Source of the DNA: Bacteroidetes bacterium GWB2_32_14
GTDB taxonomy: Bacteria > Bacteroidota > Bacteroidia > Bacteroidales > UBA12077
Assembly (NCBI GenBank): GCA_001768235.1
Contig: MENK01000008.1
Coordinates: 248,001 to 312,000, forward strand
Length of the DNA: 64,000 nucleotides
Direction of reading: 5' to 3'
This document shows, in pieces, positions 52,259 to 60,214 of this stretch. A model generated the notes under the pieces. That model searched no databases and was not told the origin of the DNA. It was given only the letters and a program-made list of their open reading frames with translations. Position numbers and translations under genes: made by a program. Each line of letters starts with the position of its first letter. Positions within the stretch are counted from its first letter, which is position 1.

Positions 52259-54223
52259 ATGATTAAGCTGTCTGTAGTAATTGTTAATTATAACGTAAAG
52301 CATTTCCTGGAACAATGCCTTATCTCGGTATTTAATGCTACCAAAGGCATATCTTCAGAAGTTTTTGTTGTGGATAACAATTCTGTCGATGGCTCATGCA
52401 CACTGGTAAAGGAGAAATTTCCACAGGTTCAGTTAATCGAAAACAAAATAAACCACGGTTTTTCAGTTGCCAACAATCAAGCCATTAAGCAGGCAACAGG
52501 TCAATACATCTTACTTTTAAATCCCGACACCGTGGTTGAGGAAAACAGCTTCGAAAAATGCATCTCCTTTATGGATTCTACAAAAGATGCCGGTGGACTG
52601 AGTGTGAAAATGATTGATGGACGTGGACGATTTTTACCTGAATCAAAACGGTCGCTCCCCACTCCTGCCGTTGCTTTTTACAAGATTTTCGGCCTATCGA
52701 GGCTTTTTCCAAAATCAAAACGATTTGCCCGCTATCATTTAGGACATCTCGATAAAGACAAAACAAACGAAATTGAGATTTTACCTGGTGCTTTCATGTT
52801 TTTACGTAAAGAAACGCTTGATAAAACAGGCCTGCTCGACGAAACGTTTTTTATGTATGGCGAAGACATAGATCTTTCGTATCGTATAACTCAGGCAGGA
52901 TACAAAAATTATTATTACCCTGAAACTACAATTATACACTACAAGGGGGAAAGCACAAAAAAAGGAAGCATAAATTATGTTCTTGTATTTTACAATGCCA
53001 TGATTATTTTTGCCCGGAAACATTTCTCAAGCAAGAATGCCCGGTTGTTTTCATTACTTATAAATTCAGCTATCTATTTCAGGGCATCAGTTGCCGTGGC
53101 TCATCGCTTTGTTAAGAAAGCAATTCTTCCGCTTCTCGATTTTTCAATCATCTTTCTTTGTTTTTACTTTATAAAACCTTTATGGGAACAGTATAAATTC
53201 CAAACTCCCGGGTATTATCCTGCTGAATTTTTGCAGTTCGCTGTTCCTTCATATATCCTTATTTGGATGCTGGCTTTATGGTTTAGCGGAGCATACGAAA
53301 GGATAATTCATAAAAACTCAATTATTAAAGGTGTCCTTTCAGGAACAGTAATCATTTTATTGTTTTATGCTTTATTGCCAGAACACATGCGGTTTTCGAG
53401 AGCCCTCATTCTTATTGGCAGCTTACTGGCTCTTTTTGCAGCATTTCTGAACAGGTATATTATCCATTTTTCACCTTTTATCCCGCAACATTTTTATCAG
53501 AAAAAAACTTTGCGCATATTAATTGTAGGTGAAAAAGCTGAGATTACCCGCGTAGAAAAGCTGTTATCCATGGTCGAAATTACCCCGCGTATTGTCGGGT
53601 ACGTTTCGGCTAACACGAACGAAACATCCGGGTTTTACCTGGGAACTGTTGAGCAACTCGGGGAAATGATAAAAATTCACAGAATTGATGAGATTGTTTT
53701 TTGTGCTAAAGATATTCCTTCGCAAAGTATCATAAAAAACATGCTCAGTCTATCGTCGAGAGATGTTGATTTTAAAATTGCCCAGCCCGAAACCATTTCG
53801 ATTATTGGCAGCAGCTCCATTAACTCGGCCGGCGATTTTTATACCATTAATATCAATTCCATTTCAAAAGAAAAAAATATTCGCAACAAACGCATCTTCG
53901 ATATTTTAACATCATTTATTGTACTGATTTTTAGTCCATTCATCATCGTATTCACAAAAAATTCTTTTCTATTAATAAACAATTCGTTATCTGTTTTGTT
54001 TGGATTTAAAACCTGGGTCGGATATTACACGGGTGGAAAAGTTAAACAAAACAACTTGCCAAAAATAAAAGCAGGGATTTTAACTCCGCTCGATTATGTA
54101 AAAATAAACGATTACTCAGATTCTGCAATCGAAAGCATGAATATTATTTATGCCAGGAATTACACCATCTGGAACGATTTGAATATCCTGACAAAAGGTT
54201 TTCAAAATATCAGCAGGCAATAA
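52259..54223 (+). CDS. GT2 glycosyltransferase fused to a glycosylphosphotransferase-like membrane region
   Basis: A 654-aa protein. Residues 1-240 are a GT2 domain of the rhamnosyltransferase type: LSVVIVNYNV, EVFVVDNNSVDGS, LLLNPDTVV (NPD 88-90) and GEDIDLSYRITQAGYKN. Then come about four membrane helices (IIFLCFYFIKPLW, YILIWMLALWFSGAY, GTVIILLFYALL, LILIGSLLALFAAFL), a Rossmann-like region (LRILIVGEKAE) and a terminal part (RIFDILTSFIVLIFSPFIIV ... RNYTIWNDLNIL) that resembles the ends of WcaJ-type sugar-phosphate transferases but lacks their usual catalytic core. It probably adds a sugar to a lipid-linked surface glycan; the fused part may only bind or position substrate. I use the ATG rather than the TTG three bases before. 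Confidence 0.85.
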   Translation: MIKLSVVIVNYNVKHFLEQCLISVFNATKGISSEVFVVDNNSVDGSCTLVKEKFPQVQLIENKINHGFSVANNQAIKQATGQYILLLNPDTVVEENSFEKCISFMDSTKDAGGLSVKMIDGRGRFLPESKRSLPTPAVAFYKIFGLSRLFPKSKRFARYHLGHLDKDKTNEIEILPGAFMFLRKETLDKTGLLDETFFMYGEDIDLSYRITQAGYKNYYYPETTIIHYKGESTKKGSINYVLVFYNAMIIFARKHFSSKNARLFSLLINSAIYFRASVAVAHRFVKKAILPLLDFSIIFLCFYFIKPLWEQYKFQTPGYYPAEFLQFAVPSYILIWMLALWFSGAYERIIHKNSIIKGVLSGTVIILLFYALLPEHMRFSRALILIGSLLALFAAFLNRYIIHFSPFIPQHFYQKKTLRILIVGEKAEITRVEKLLSMVEITPRIVGYVSANTNETSGFYLGTVEQLGEMIKIHRIDEIVFCAKDIPSQSIIKNMLSLSSRDVDFKIAQPETISIIGSSSINSAGDFYTININSISKEKNIRNKRIFDILTSFIVLIFSPFIIVFTKNSFLLINNSLSVLFGFKTWVGYYTGGKVKQNNLPKIKAGILTPLDYVKINDYSDSAIESMNIIYARNYTIWNDLNILTKGFQNISRQ

Positions 54224-54255
54224 CCTGTTTGTTTAAATCGATAATTGAATACAAA

Positions 54256-55596
54256 ATGGCAAAAATTGAAATTATATTGCCCGCGATGGGCGAAGGGATT
54301 ATTGAAGCAACAATTACCAAATGGCTTGTAAAAGAAGGACAACATGTAGATGAAGACCAGTCTATCGTGGAAATTGCAACCGATAAAGTAGATTCCGAAA
54401 TTCCGGCTCCTCAACCTGGTGTAATTCAGAAGATTTTAACTGGCGAAGGTACTGTTCCCAAAATTGGCGACACCATTGCCATATTAGAGACTGAAGGTAC
54501 CGGAATAATTGAAGAAGAAAAAGTAAAAACAGTTACCGATGCTGTTGAAGCCAAACAACCTGCCGAGGAAAAAACAGTTTCTGCTGTATTATCTCAAAAA
54601 ACAGACAATGCAAATCATACTGAAGAAAGTACTCAGGTTTACTCCGGAAAATTCTTATCCCCGCTAGTTAAAAACATTGCTAAAAAAGAAAATATTTTAC
54701 CCGGAGAGCTTGAAACAATTCGTGGAACAAGTAATACAGGCCGGGTTACAAAAAACGACATCCTTAATTATTTAAGTAATAGAAAATCTACAGGAGTTCA
54801 ATTGCCCATACAAAGCGAAAAACAAATTATTGAACCAATACAACAGGCAAAACCAGTAGTTAGCAAAGAGCAACTATTCAGTTCGGGCGAATATGAAATC
54901 GTTCAGATGGATCGTATGCGTAAGCTTATTGCTGAACACATGGTTTACTCTAAACAGGTTTCGCCACATGTAACATCGTTTGTTGAAGCCGATGTTACCA
55001 ATATGGTACAATGGAGAGAAAAGCAAAAGAATCAGTTTCTGCAAAAAGAAAACCAGAAACTTACATTTACCCCGTTATTCATTGAAGCTACAGTTAAAGC
55101 GCTGAAAGATTTCCCTATGGTAAATGTTTCTGTTGATGGTGATAAAATCATTGTTAAGAAAAACATCAACATAGGAATGGCTACTGCTCTCCCCTCGGGG
55201 AATTTAATAGTACCAGTAATTAAAAATGCCGATCGCTTAAACTTAACAGGTTTAGTCACCAGTGTAAACGATCTGGCAGAACGTGCCCGTGACAATAAGC
55301 TTAAACCTGACGAAATACAAGGCGGCACATTTACAATAACCAATTTCGGTACTTTCGGGAATATTTCGGGTACACCAATCATTAATCAGCCACAGGTGGC
55401 TATTCTGGGTATCGGGGCAATAGTTAAAAAACCTGCTGTTATCGAAACTCCTGCCGGTGATGCTATTGCTATAAGACACTTGATGATTCTTTCACTGGCC
55501 TACGATCACAGGGTTGTTGATGGCGCTCTGGGCGGAATGTTCCTGAAACGAATAGCCGATTATCTCGAAAATTTTGATACTAAGCGAAATACATAA
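54256..55596 (+). CDS. Dihydrolipoamide acyltransferase (E2) of a 2-oxoacid dehydrogenase
   Basis: A 446-aa E2 core subunit. The lipoyl domain (residues 1-75) carries Lys44 in EIATDKVDSE. A Pro/Ala-poor linker leads to the E3-binding domain (FLSPLVKNIAKKENILPGELETIRG in parts, about 130-170). The catalytic domain has FTPLFIEATVKALKDFPMVN and the active-site block AYDHRVVDGALGGMFL. Since VEADVTNMVQWREK and TFTITNFGTFGNISGTPIINQPQ resemble branched-chain and Bacteroidetes-type E2, the substrate is open. The frame starts at a TTG at 54229, but the ATG at 54256 gives the normal N-terminus. No E1 or E3 gene lies in the window. Confidence 0.92.
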   Translation: MAKIEIILPAMGEGIIEATITKWLVKEGQHVDEDQSIVEIATDKVDSEIPAPQPGVIQKILTGEGTVPKIGDTIAILETEGTGIIEEEKVKTVTDAVEAKQPAEEKTVSAVLSQKTDNANHTEESTQVYSGKFLSPLVKNIAKKENILPGELETIRGTSNTGRVTKNDILNYLSNRKSTGVQLPIQSEKQIIEPIQQAKPVVSKEQLFSSGEYEIVQMDRMRKLIAEHMVYSKQVSPHVTSFVEADVTNMVQWREKQKNQFLQKENQKLTFTPLFIEATVKALKDFPMVNVSVDGDKIIVKKNINIGMATALPSGNLIVPVIKNADRLNLTGLVTSVNDLAERARDNKLKPDEIQGGTFTITNFGTFGNISGTPIINQPQVAILGIGAIVKKPAVIETPAGDAIAIRHLMILSLAYDHRVVDGALGGMFLKRIADYLENFDTKRNT

Positions 55597-55611
55597 GAAT
55601 CTAATAAAATC

Positions 55612-55640
55612 AAGGCACTCGAATTAATCGGGTGCTTTTC
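55612..55640 (+). terminator. Terminator after the E2 gene
   Basis: GGCACTCG pairs with CGGGTGCT (two G-U pairs) around a 7-nt loop and is followed by TTTTC, 16 nt past the stop. Confidence 0.6.
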
Positions 55641-55675
55641 CCTTTATTCTCCCTAAACATTTAGATTACAATCAT

Positions 55676-55707
55676 TTTCAAAACTTAACAATAATTTATT
55701 ACATTTG
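55676..55707 (+). promoter_or_regulatory. Promoter before the first TPR-PD40 gene
   Basis: TTTC (55676-55679), a 20-nt spacer and TACATTTG (55700-55707) give a good -33/-7 pair; the ATG is 20 nt downstream. Confidence 0.55.
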
Positions 55708-55726
55708 TTATTCTGTTAATGAAATT

Positions 55727-57079
55727 ATGGTTATGAGAAAACTAAATTTAGTACTATTCATTATCATTTTAATATCACCGGGTGCATTTTGTCAGACCAA
55801 GCAGGATTTGAAAAAAGTATTTGTAAATGCAGAGTTTTCGTTACTTTATGAAGAATACCGTGAAGCATTACCCCTGTTTTTAGAAATATACAATTCGGGA
55901 CGCGATGATGCATATATCAAGCAACGTATAGGCCTTTGCTACCTGAATATTCCCAACCAGAAAGATAAAGCGCTTACATTTTTAGAAGGAGCGATAAAAG
56001 ATGTATCACTTACATACAAACCCGGTTTCTATAACGAAAATCAGGCTCCGATTGAAACATATTATCATCTTGGAATTGCATACAGGATAAATAACAGGCT
56101 AAGCGATGCCATTGATGCTTTCAATAAATACAAGCAAGTTATGGATACCAACGATATTGAAAGTTTTACTCTTGTTGAAGCCCAGCTTAAAGCCTGTTAT
56201 AATGCATTGGAACTAACCCGGACACCAACGAATATTATCGAATCGAACCTGGGTAAAAATATTAATTCCGAGTACCATAATTCAAACCCGCTTGTATCAG
56301 AAGATGAAGAAACAATTGTTTTTTCAAGCGAACTAAGATTTTATGACGGTGTATTTTTTTCTAAGAAAAGAGATAACCGATGGTTACCTGCCAGGAATAT
56401 TTCTCTTGAATTCATGTCGGAAAATCCGCTAAAACCTGTTTATTTAACCCGTGATGGCAAAACTCTTTACCTGCAACGCAACGATAACGATATTTTAAAC
56501 TTATATACAAGTAAATATGAAAATGGTGTCTGGGGCCCGGTACAAAAGCTAAACAATAACATTAACTCAACATCGGACGAAACTCATGCATGTGTTAGCG
56601 ACGATGGCAAAACACTCTATTTTACAAGTAACAGGCCCGGAGGCCTGGGAGGATTCGACATTTATAAATCCGAACTTGATGCATCAGGAAACTGGGGCCT
56701 GGCTGTAAATCTTGGAAACACCATAAACACTGTATTTAACGAAGCTTCTCCTTTTATTTCCGAAGATGGAAATACACTTTACTTCTCATCTGAAGGACAT
56801 TTTAATATTGGAGGCTTCGATATTTTTACTTCGAAAAGAAACGGGGATAATTGGAATACACCTGAAAACTTAGGTTACCCATTTAATACTACCGATAACG
56901 ACCTTTTCTTTTTCCCGTTAAAAAATGGTGAGGTTGCTTATTATTCAAAATACAAATCAACAGGATTTGGTGAAAACGACATTTACAGGATTCAGATTAT
57001 ATCGAAAGAAAACATTGAAGAAACAGAACAGGATATACGAGAAGGTAAATTTATAAACGATACCATAAATTTGGATTAA
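55727..57079 (+). CDS. Secreted TPR plus PD40 propeller protein (first of three)
   Basis: A 450-aa protein with a signal peptide (LNLVLFIIILISPGAFCQ). Residues about 20-150 are TPR-like (EYREALPLFLEIYNSGRDDAYIKQRIGLCYLNIP in parts, then YYHLGIAYRINNRLSDAIDAF). From about 180 there are PD40/TolB-like propeller blades, for example DDGKTLYFTSNRPGGLGGFDIY and EDGNTLYFSSEGHFNIGGFDIF. It ends after the propeller without an OmpA domain. It is the shortest of three neighbours with the same N-terminal order, and I infer an origin by local duplication. Confidence 0.88.
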   Translation: MVMRKLNLVLFIIILISPGAFCQTKQDLKKVFVNAEFSLLYEEYREALPLFLEIYNSGRDDAYIKQRIGLCYLNIPNQKDKALTFLEGAIKDVSLTYKPGFYNENQAPIETYYHLGIAYRINNRLSDAIDAFNKYKQVMDTNDIESFTLVEAQLKACYNALELTRTPTNIIESNLGKNINSEYHNSNPLVSEDEETIVFSSELRFYDGVFFSKKRDNRWLPARNISLEFMSENPLKPVYLTRDGKTLYLQRNDNDILNLYTSKYENGVWGPVQKLNNNINSTSDETHACVSDDGKTLYFTSNRPGGLGGFDIYKSELDASGNWGLAVNLGNTINTVFNEASPFISEDGNTLYFSSEGHFNIGGFDIFTSKRNGDNWNTPENLGYPFNTTDNDLFFFPLKNGEVAYYSKYKSTGFGENDIYRIQIISKENIEETEQDIREGKFINDTINLD

Positions 57080-57203
57080 TTCTACAACAGAAATACATTC
57101 TGCATTTAATACTTTTAGGGGATTTGTTGATCATTACTTTAATTTTTAATATCTTTAATTTAATAATTTTCACTATTTTCGTGTGTTAAGAAACCATTGT
57201 TTT

Positions 57204-60143
57204 ATGAAAAAAATATTACTCTTTTTATCTACATTGCTATTTATCAATAATATAACATATTCGCAGGAAGCATATCAAATTGAAGAAATGTTTCTTGATG
57301 CTGACTCATGGTTTTTTTACGAAGATTATACCGAAGCATTACCCATATTTTTAAAAGTAAATCAGGCTGAGCCCGATAATTACAATGTAATCTATAAAAT
57401 TGGTTATTGCTACTTAAATATTCCCGGACAGAAAGACAAAGCCATTCCATATTTAAAACAAGCTACCGAACACACAACAGAGAACTATCGCGAAAATACG
57501 TATATCGAAAAAAGAGCCCCTGTAGATGCTTTCTTTTATTTAGGAAATGCTTACTTAATTAATAACCAGATCGAGCTGGCTATTGATTCATATCTTGGTT
57601 TTAAGAAAATACTCTCGCAAAGTAAAAAACTGACCAATAAAGATATTTACAATATTGATTACCTGAACAGACAAATCGATGCTTGTAATACAGCAATTAA
57701 GCTGAGAAATAACCCTGTAAATTTTATTGCAGCAAATCTTGGTAACCCGGTGAATACAAAATTTACCGAGTTTAACCCGGTTGTTTCGGGTGATGAAAAA
57801 ACACTCGTTTTTACAACAAAATTAAAATTTTACGATGCCATTTTTTACTCCAGAAAAGAAAACGGGAACTGGAGCTACCCTGTAAATATTATGTCGCAGC
57901 TGGGAGTAGATAATAAGACAGCTACCTCATGTTTATCGCACGATGGGAAAGAATTATACCTTTACCGTGACGATGATTTCGATGGAAATATCTATGTAAG
58001 CCGTTTAAAAAATGGAGTTTGGTCGAGAATTGAAAAATTAGGAGAAACAATTAACACAAAATACTGGGAATCGCATGCTTCCATTTCAAAAGATGGCAAG
58101 CAGCTGTATTTTACAAGCAACAGGGCTGGCGGATTTGGTGACCTGGATATCTATGTATCAGAAAAATTACCTGATGGAACATGGGGTATGCCAAAAAACC
58201 TGGGAAAAAATATTAATTCGCCCTGGAATGAAAACTCACCTTTTATCACAGAAGATGGAAAAAAACTGTTTTTCAGTTCCGAAGGCCATAACGGAATGGG
58301 CGGGTTTGATATTTTTTACTCTCAAAAAACAAAAGAAGGATGGTCAGAACCGGTTAATATCGGATACCCTCTAAATACTACCGACGACAACTTATTCTTT
58401 GTTCCATACAATAATGGTGAATATGCTTACTACTCCATGTTTTCTAATGCCGGATACGGAGCACAGGATATATATAAAATTCAACTTACCGATATTGCAA
58501 AATTATCTCCTATAAAAATTGAAGCAGTACTCACACTGGATAATAAAACAAACCGTAAACATAAAGATTTTATTATCAACATTATCGACACAATACATTT
58601 TGATACCATAGCGGTTTTACACCCCGAAAGAGATTTAGATGACGATCAGTACAGAACTCCTTTTGGTAAAGATCACCTCGTTTACGAAAGTACATTACAA
58701 AACGAAAACGGTGTTCAGTACATCATTTCACGTGAATACAATACCAGCGAAATTTTTATTAATCAACCAAAATCAAGGGAAGAAAACAAACTTGCACAAA
58801 TTGATTCTGTTCCTGAAATAAATATCGATAAAGATGTATATAACACCGATTCCGACGAGGAAAATGTTAAAATAAAACTTTCGCTTCAAAAAGGAAATAA
58901 ACTTTTTGTAAGCACTTTTTATAAAGACAATGTAATAAGTTCCGAAGAGTTTGATATCAAAAAGAAAGAAGATTTTATATATGAATATAAACCTCTCGAA
59001 GGTGAAAGTAAAATCCATTTTAAACTGGTTGACAAAAATAATAATATCAAGACCCAGGAAGTAACCGTTTCTTATATTCCAAAAGATAAAGATGCCCACA
59101 TGCAAATTGCAGGCAAAGTAATAAACCTGAGAGGAAACGATAAGGATGTTAAAATTAAGTTATCATTGGAAAAAGATTCAAAACTTTACGTTGAAACATA
59201 TATTGATAACGAACTTGTAAATACGGAGATTTTTGATATCGACAAGGAAAGTTTTACATATGAATACGAACCCAGGGGCGATAAAAGTAAAATCAACTTT
59301 AAGCTGGTTGATAAATTCAATAATATAAAAAATGAGGAAATAATTATTTCTCACAAACCAATTTCTCAGGATTTGGCAACGCTATTAACCGGAATAAATT
59401 CATTCAATACCGCAGGGTTTGAAAATCTGCTTAATTCGCCCAAATTAAAATCAGCCAACTCAATTAAGGAGTTAATTAGCCTTATTTATTCAGAATCGGC
59501 AGCAATGGGTTTAAGTAAAGAACAAACCGATGCATTAATTATTGCTCTTGCTATCAGTTCGTCAGAAAAAACTTCCGATTTCATAAAATCCCTGAGTAAC
59601 CTTGCATCCGGAAATTTAAAAATTACCCTTGATTCGCTCTTCCTGAACCAACCCGACTTTCAAACCAACTTATCGGTTGTTCAGTACTTATCGGCAAATG
59701 CAGGTAAAAAAGGTTATACACAAAAGGATATAGTTAAACTACTTTCAGATTATATTGCTCAGTCGGGATATACTACACAGAGCGCTTTAGCAAGATTAAA
59801 CCAGATAGTAAAAACAGATATTTCAGCATTACTTACTAATCTTGATGCCGGGGCTATTGATATTGTTACTGTTAAAGATTTCTTAAAACATCTCGGCAAA
59901 CGGAACATATATACTGCAGAAGAGATGGATTTAATATACGCCCTTATTGAAGGTATAAATCTTACTATAGATAAAGATAAATCCCTTACCAAAGCAGAAC
60001 ATAAAAAAGACGATATACAGGTAAAATCAAAATACAATTCATCTTTTATACTTCTTATTGTATTTGGAATCGTTATTTTAATATTTTTCATACTATTTAT
60101 TACCCGTAAGAAAAGTAAAAAAAGAACAAAGAGGATAAGATAA
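57204..60143 (+). CDS. TPR plus PD40 protein with internal repeats and C-terminal membrane helix (second of three)
   Basis: A 979-aa protein with a signal peptide (KKILLFLSTLLFINNITYSQ), the same TPR-like (WFFYEDYTEALPIFLKVN; GYCYLNIPGQKDKAIPYL) and PD40 region (KDGKQLYFTSNRAGGFGDLDIY; SSEGHNGMGGFDIFYSQ) as its neighbours. Residues about 552-627 and 648-720 are two copies of one beta-rich repeat (VKIKLSLQKGNKLFVSTFY; VKIKLSLEKDSKLYVETYI). A helical region follows and the protein ends with one membrane helix (FILLIVFGIVILIFFILFIT) and a Lys/Arg tail, unlike its two neighbours. The ATG at 57204 is used; the frame opens at 57183. Confidence 0.85.
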   Translation: MKKILLFLSTLLFINNITYSQEAYQIEEMFLDADSWFFYEDYTEALPIFLKVNQAEPDNYNVIYKIGYCYLNIPGQKDKAIPYLKQATEHTTENYRENTYIEKRAPVDAFFYLGNAYLINNQIELAIDSYLGFKKILSQSKKLTNKDIYNIDYLNRQIDACNTAIKLRNNPVNFIAANLGNPVNTKFTEFNPVVSGDEKTLVFTTKLKFYDAIFYSRKENGNWSYPVNIMSQLGVDNKTATSCLSHDGKELYLYRDDDFDGNIYVSRLKNGVWSRIEKLGETINTKYWESHASISKDGKQLYFTSNRAGGFGDLDIYVSEKLPDGTWGMPKNLGKNINSPWNENSPFITEDGKKLFFSSEGHNGMGGFDIFYSQKTKEGWSEPVNIGYPLNTTDDNLFFVPYNNGEYAYYSMFSNAGYGAQDIYKIQLTDIAKLSPIKIEAVLTLDNKTNRKHKDFIINIIDTIHFDTIAVLHPERDLDDDQYRTPFGKDHLVYESTLQNENGVQYIISREYNTSEIFINQPKSREENKLAQIDSVPEINIDKDVYNTDSDEENVKIKLSLQKGNKLFVSTFYKDNVISSEEFDIKKKEDFIYEYKPLEGESKIHFKLVDKNNNIKTQEVTVSYIPKDKDAHMQIAGKVINLRGNDKDVKIKLSLEKDSKLYVETYIDNELVNTEIFDIDKESFTYEYEPRGDKSKINFKLVDKFNNIKNEEIIISHKPISQDLATLLTGINSFNTAGFENLLNSPKLKSANSIKELISLIYSESAAMGLSKEQTDALIIALAISSSEKTSDFIKSLSNLASGNLKITLDSLFLNQPDFQTNLSVVQYLSANAGKKGYTQKDIVKLLSDYIAQSGYTTQSALARLNQIVKTDISALLTNLDAGAIDIVTVKDFLKHLGKRNIYTAEEMDLIYALIEGINLTIDKDKSLTKAEHKKDDIQVKSKYNSSFILLIVFGIVILIFFILFITRKKSKKRTKRIR
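58857..59362 (+). repeat. Internal tandem domain repeat within the second TPR-PD40 gene
   Basis: Bases about 58857-59083 and 59142-59362 encode two homologous segments with shared VKIKLSL, FDI, YEY, SKI.FKLVDK.NNIK motifs. The 58-base spacer encodes a linker (KDAHMQIAGKVINLRGN). It is a within-gene duplication, not a mobile repeat. Confidence 0.8.
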
Positions 60144-60214
60144 TTTAATTTAAAAATTAGCATTTTTTATATTAACTGCGTAACTTAATGCTGTTTTAAA
60201 TTGATTTATTTTTT

